Shown: one piece after another, positions 63,147 to 64,000 of the stretch
How positions within the stretch are numbered: position 1 is the stretch's first letter
How the letters are laid out: each line of letters starts with the position of its first letter
Source: Bacteroidales bacterium UBA5349
GTDB lineage: Bacteria > Bacteroidota > Bacteroidia > Bacteroidales > Tenuifilaceae
DNA: 64,000 bases
Assembly: GCA_002410065.1 (NCBI GenBank)
Contig: DHQB01000026.1
Coordinates: 202,114 to 266,113 of the forward strand
Reading direction: 5' to 3'
The notes under the pieces: model-generated
Told to the model about the DNA's origin: nothing
What the model saw: the letters and a program-made list of their open reading frames with translations, nothing else
Database searches by the model: none
Translations under genes and position numbers: made by a program

Positions 63147-64000
63147 ATGGCACTTCACAAATTCCGCTTAGCAACCCTAAAGATTTTTGGTCGGTTTCCA
63201 AAAACCGAAGAGTTTGAAGCAATAGACAATGCCCTGAGAAAAGAGTATGATGATTTCATAACCTTCGGTGAATCAAAAAACTATGCAGACTATCTGCAAC
63301 TAAAAAGTTATATTGATTCGGGGGAACCTAAGCGATTACAAGAAGAGTTAAAGTTACTAAAGTACTCAGGATCGCAGGAGCAACTCAAGGAACTTGAACT
63401 TAAAAGACTAAGCAAGGATAAGGCGCTTAAAAATTATTTTAAGGTTAAGGATTCCGAAAACCTTAGTTTTACCCGTAACGTTGAACTTTCAGGCAAGCCA
63501 ACCCGTTACAAGGAACTCAAACAAATTGTTGAATCCGCCGATTACCTAGCGCAGCGAAGGTTGCATAAAAAGGATAATTCTGAGGAATATAAGCAGGAAC
63601 TAGTTTATAAACAGTTTAAAAAAGATTCAGAGCTCAAGCGGTATTTTAAGCTGATGAACAGCAATGAATTTAAAGATTACCTCTCCTTAGATGGGTCCGG
63701 TAGGGTTACAGCCTTTACCGAACTAAAGAATTACATTCACTCCAAAGATTTTGCAGATAGAAAAGAATACCTGCTATCCAATAAAAAGTTTGAACAGACT
63801 GAAGAATACAGGAAGTTGCAAGAATACGAGAGTCTTAAAAAATCGGAGAGGATTATCTGGTATGAATCGTTATTGCACTCACCCAAGTTTGATGAAATAA
63901 AACGATGGAAACTAGTTTTCTCTGACAATTTTGAGGATAAAAAACTAGATCCTAGTAAATGGATTACTCGCTATTTCTGGGGCGAAGAACTGATAAATAA
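63147..64000 (+). CDS. Partial large protein: repetitive helical N-terminus + GH16-like start
   Basis: The frame opens at ATG 63147 and runs off the window end (284 codons visible). The first about 255 residues are charged and repetitive, with recurring F-x(2)-Y-x(2)-L and S-x-E/K-F-x(2)-Y patterns, for example ELKRYFKLMNSNEFKDYLSL and KDFADRKEYLLSNKKFEQTE, suggesting helical repeats. Then RWKLVFSDNFEDKKLDPSKW resembles the start of a GH16/concanavalin-like domain (F-D-F-x-x-x-LD-x-x-W). No signal peptide is visible. The identity is tentative because the catalytic part lies outside. Confidence 0.5.
   Translation, partial: MALHKFRLATLKIFGRFPKTEEFEAIDNALRKEYDDFITFGESKNYADYLQLKSYIDSGEPKRLQEELKLLKYSGSQEQLKELELKRLSKDKALKNYFKVKDSENLSFTRNVELSGKPTRYKELKQIVESADYLAQRRLHKKDNSEEYKQELVYKQFKKDSELKRYFKLMNSNEFKDYLSLDGSGRVTAFTELKNYIHSKDFADRKEYLLSNKKFEQTEEYRKLQEYESLKKSERIIWYESLLHSPKFDEIKRWKLVFSDNFEDKKLDPSKWITRYFWGEELIN

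Noticed and set aside
1..64000. Prophage, conjugative element or insertion-sequence transposon spanning part of the window
   Set aside because: No integrase, phage structural genes, relaxase or paired IS ends were seen; only the two RAYTs and the CRISPR debris indicate mobility.

Overview
The window is about 64 kb of a low-GC Bacteroidota chromosome, most likely of the order Bacteroidales or a relative. Evidence for this: a 2,471-residue SprA (type IX secretion translocon), the futalosine menaquinone gene mqnC, the Bacteroidetes order ruvA-sprA-gcvH and acpP-fabF-rnc, an ECF sigma/FecR pair with a STN/carboxypeptidase-regulatory protein, and many promoters of the Bacteroidetes type (TTTG, about 19 bases, TAnnTTTG). 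Nothing indicates a plasmid or prophage, and I saw no tRNA or rRNA gene.

The left 10 kb is accessory DNA. It holds the distal part of a type II-C CRISPR array (46-base repeats, 30-base spacers, crRNA sense on +) ending at a terminator. The opposing strand carries cas9, a REP-associated tyrosine transposase (RAYT), cas1 and cas2. A tracrRNA is encoded on + just upstream of cas9 with its own promoter and terminator. Between cas9 and mqnC lies debris: a short unknown ORF fragment, a decayed copy of the 3' end of mqnC, two degenerate repeats that look like a relic of a second CRISPR array, and a second RAYT gene. Both RAYT genes carry a strong palindrome in frame at the same place in the protein.

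From 9.5 to 34.5 kb the genes are mostly core: mqnC; pdxA-ruvA-sprA; gcvH; thiL; a DUF2185-like gene; tig; clpP; recJ; a lipB-like remnant; lysS; gpsA-pgi; a BamE-like/bile-acid-symporter fusion; and a plsC-like acyltransferase. A small transcript with its own promoter and terminator is predicted after lysS.

From 34.5 to 46.3 kb are two envelope modules. One is a small membrane protein and a TetR regulator followed by an RND transporter, an OMPLA-like protein, a LolA-like protein and an outer-membrane barrel. Near-identical 20-base operator candidates sit before the tetR operon and before the RND gene. The other module is a carboxypeptidase-regulatory-domain protein, then an ECF sigma factor, a FecR anti-sigma factor and a STN-bearing paralogue of the first protein that has no TonB barrel.

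From 46.3 to 64 kb are sufBCDSE plus a sufT-like gene, two tandem yitT genes, an M23 peptidase, an outer-membrane lipoprotein, purN, acpP-fabF-rnc, a two-component system, a SiaC-family gene, and the start of a large protein with a GH16-like segment that runs off the end. A second orphan small RNA is predicted on the minus strand near 60.1 kb.

All family calls were made by reading motifs by eye; no database search was possible.
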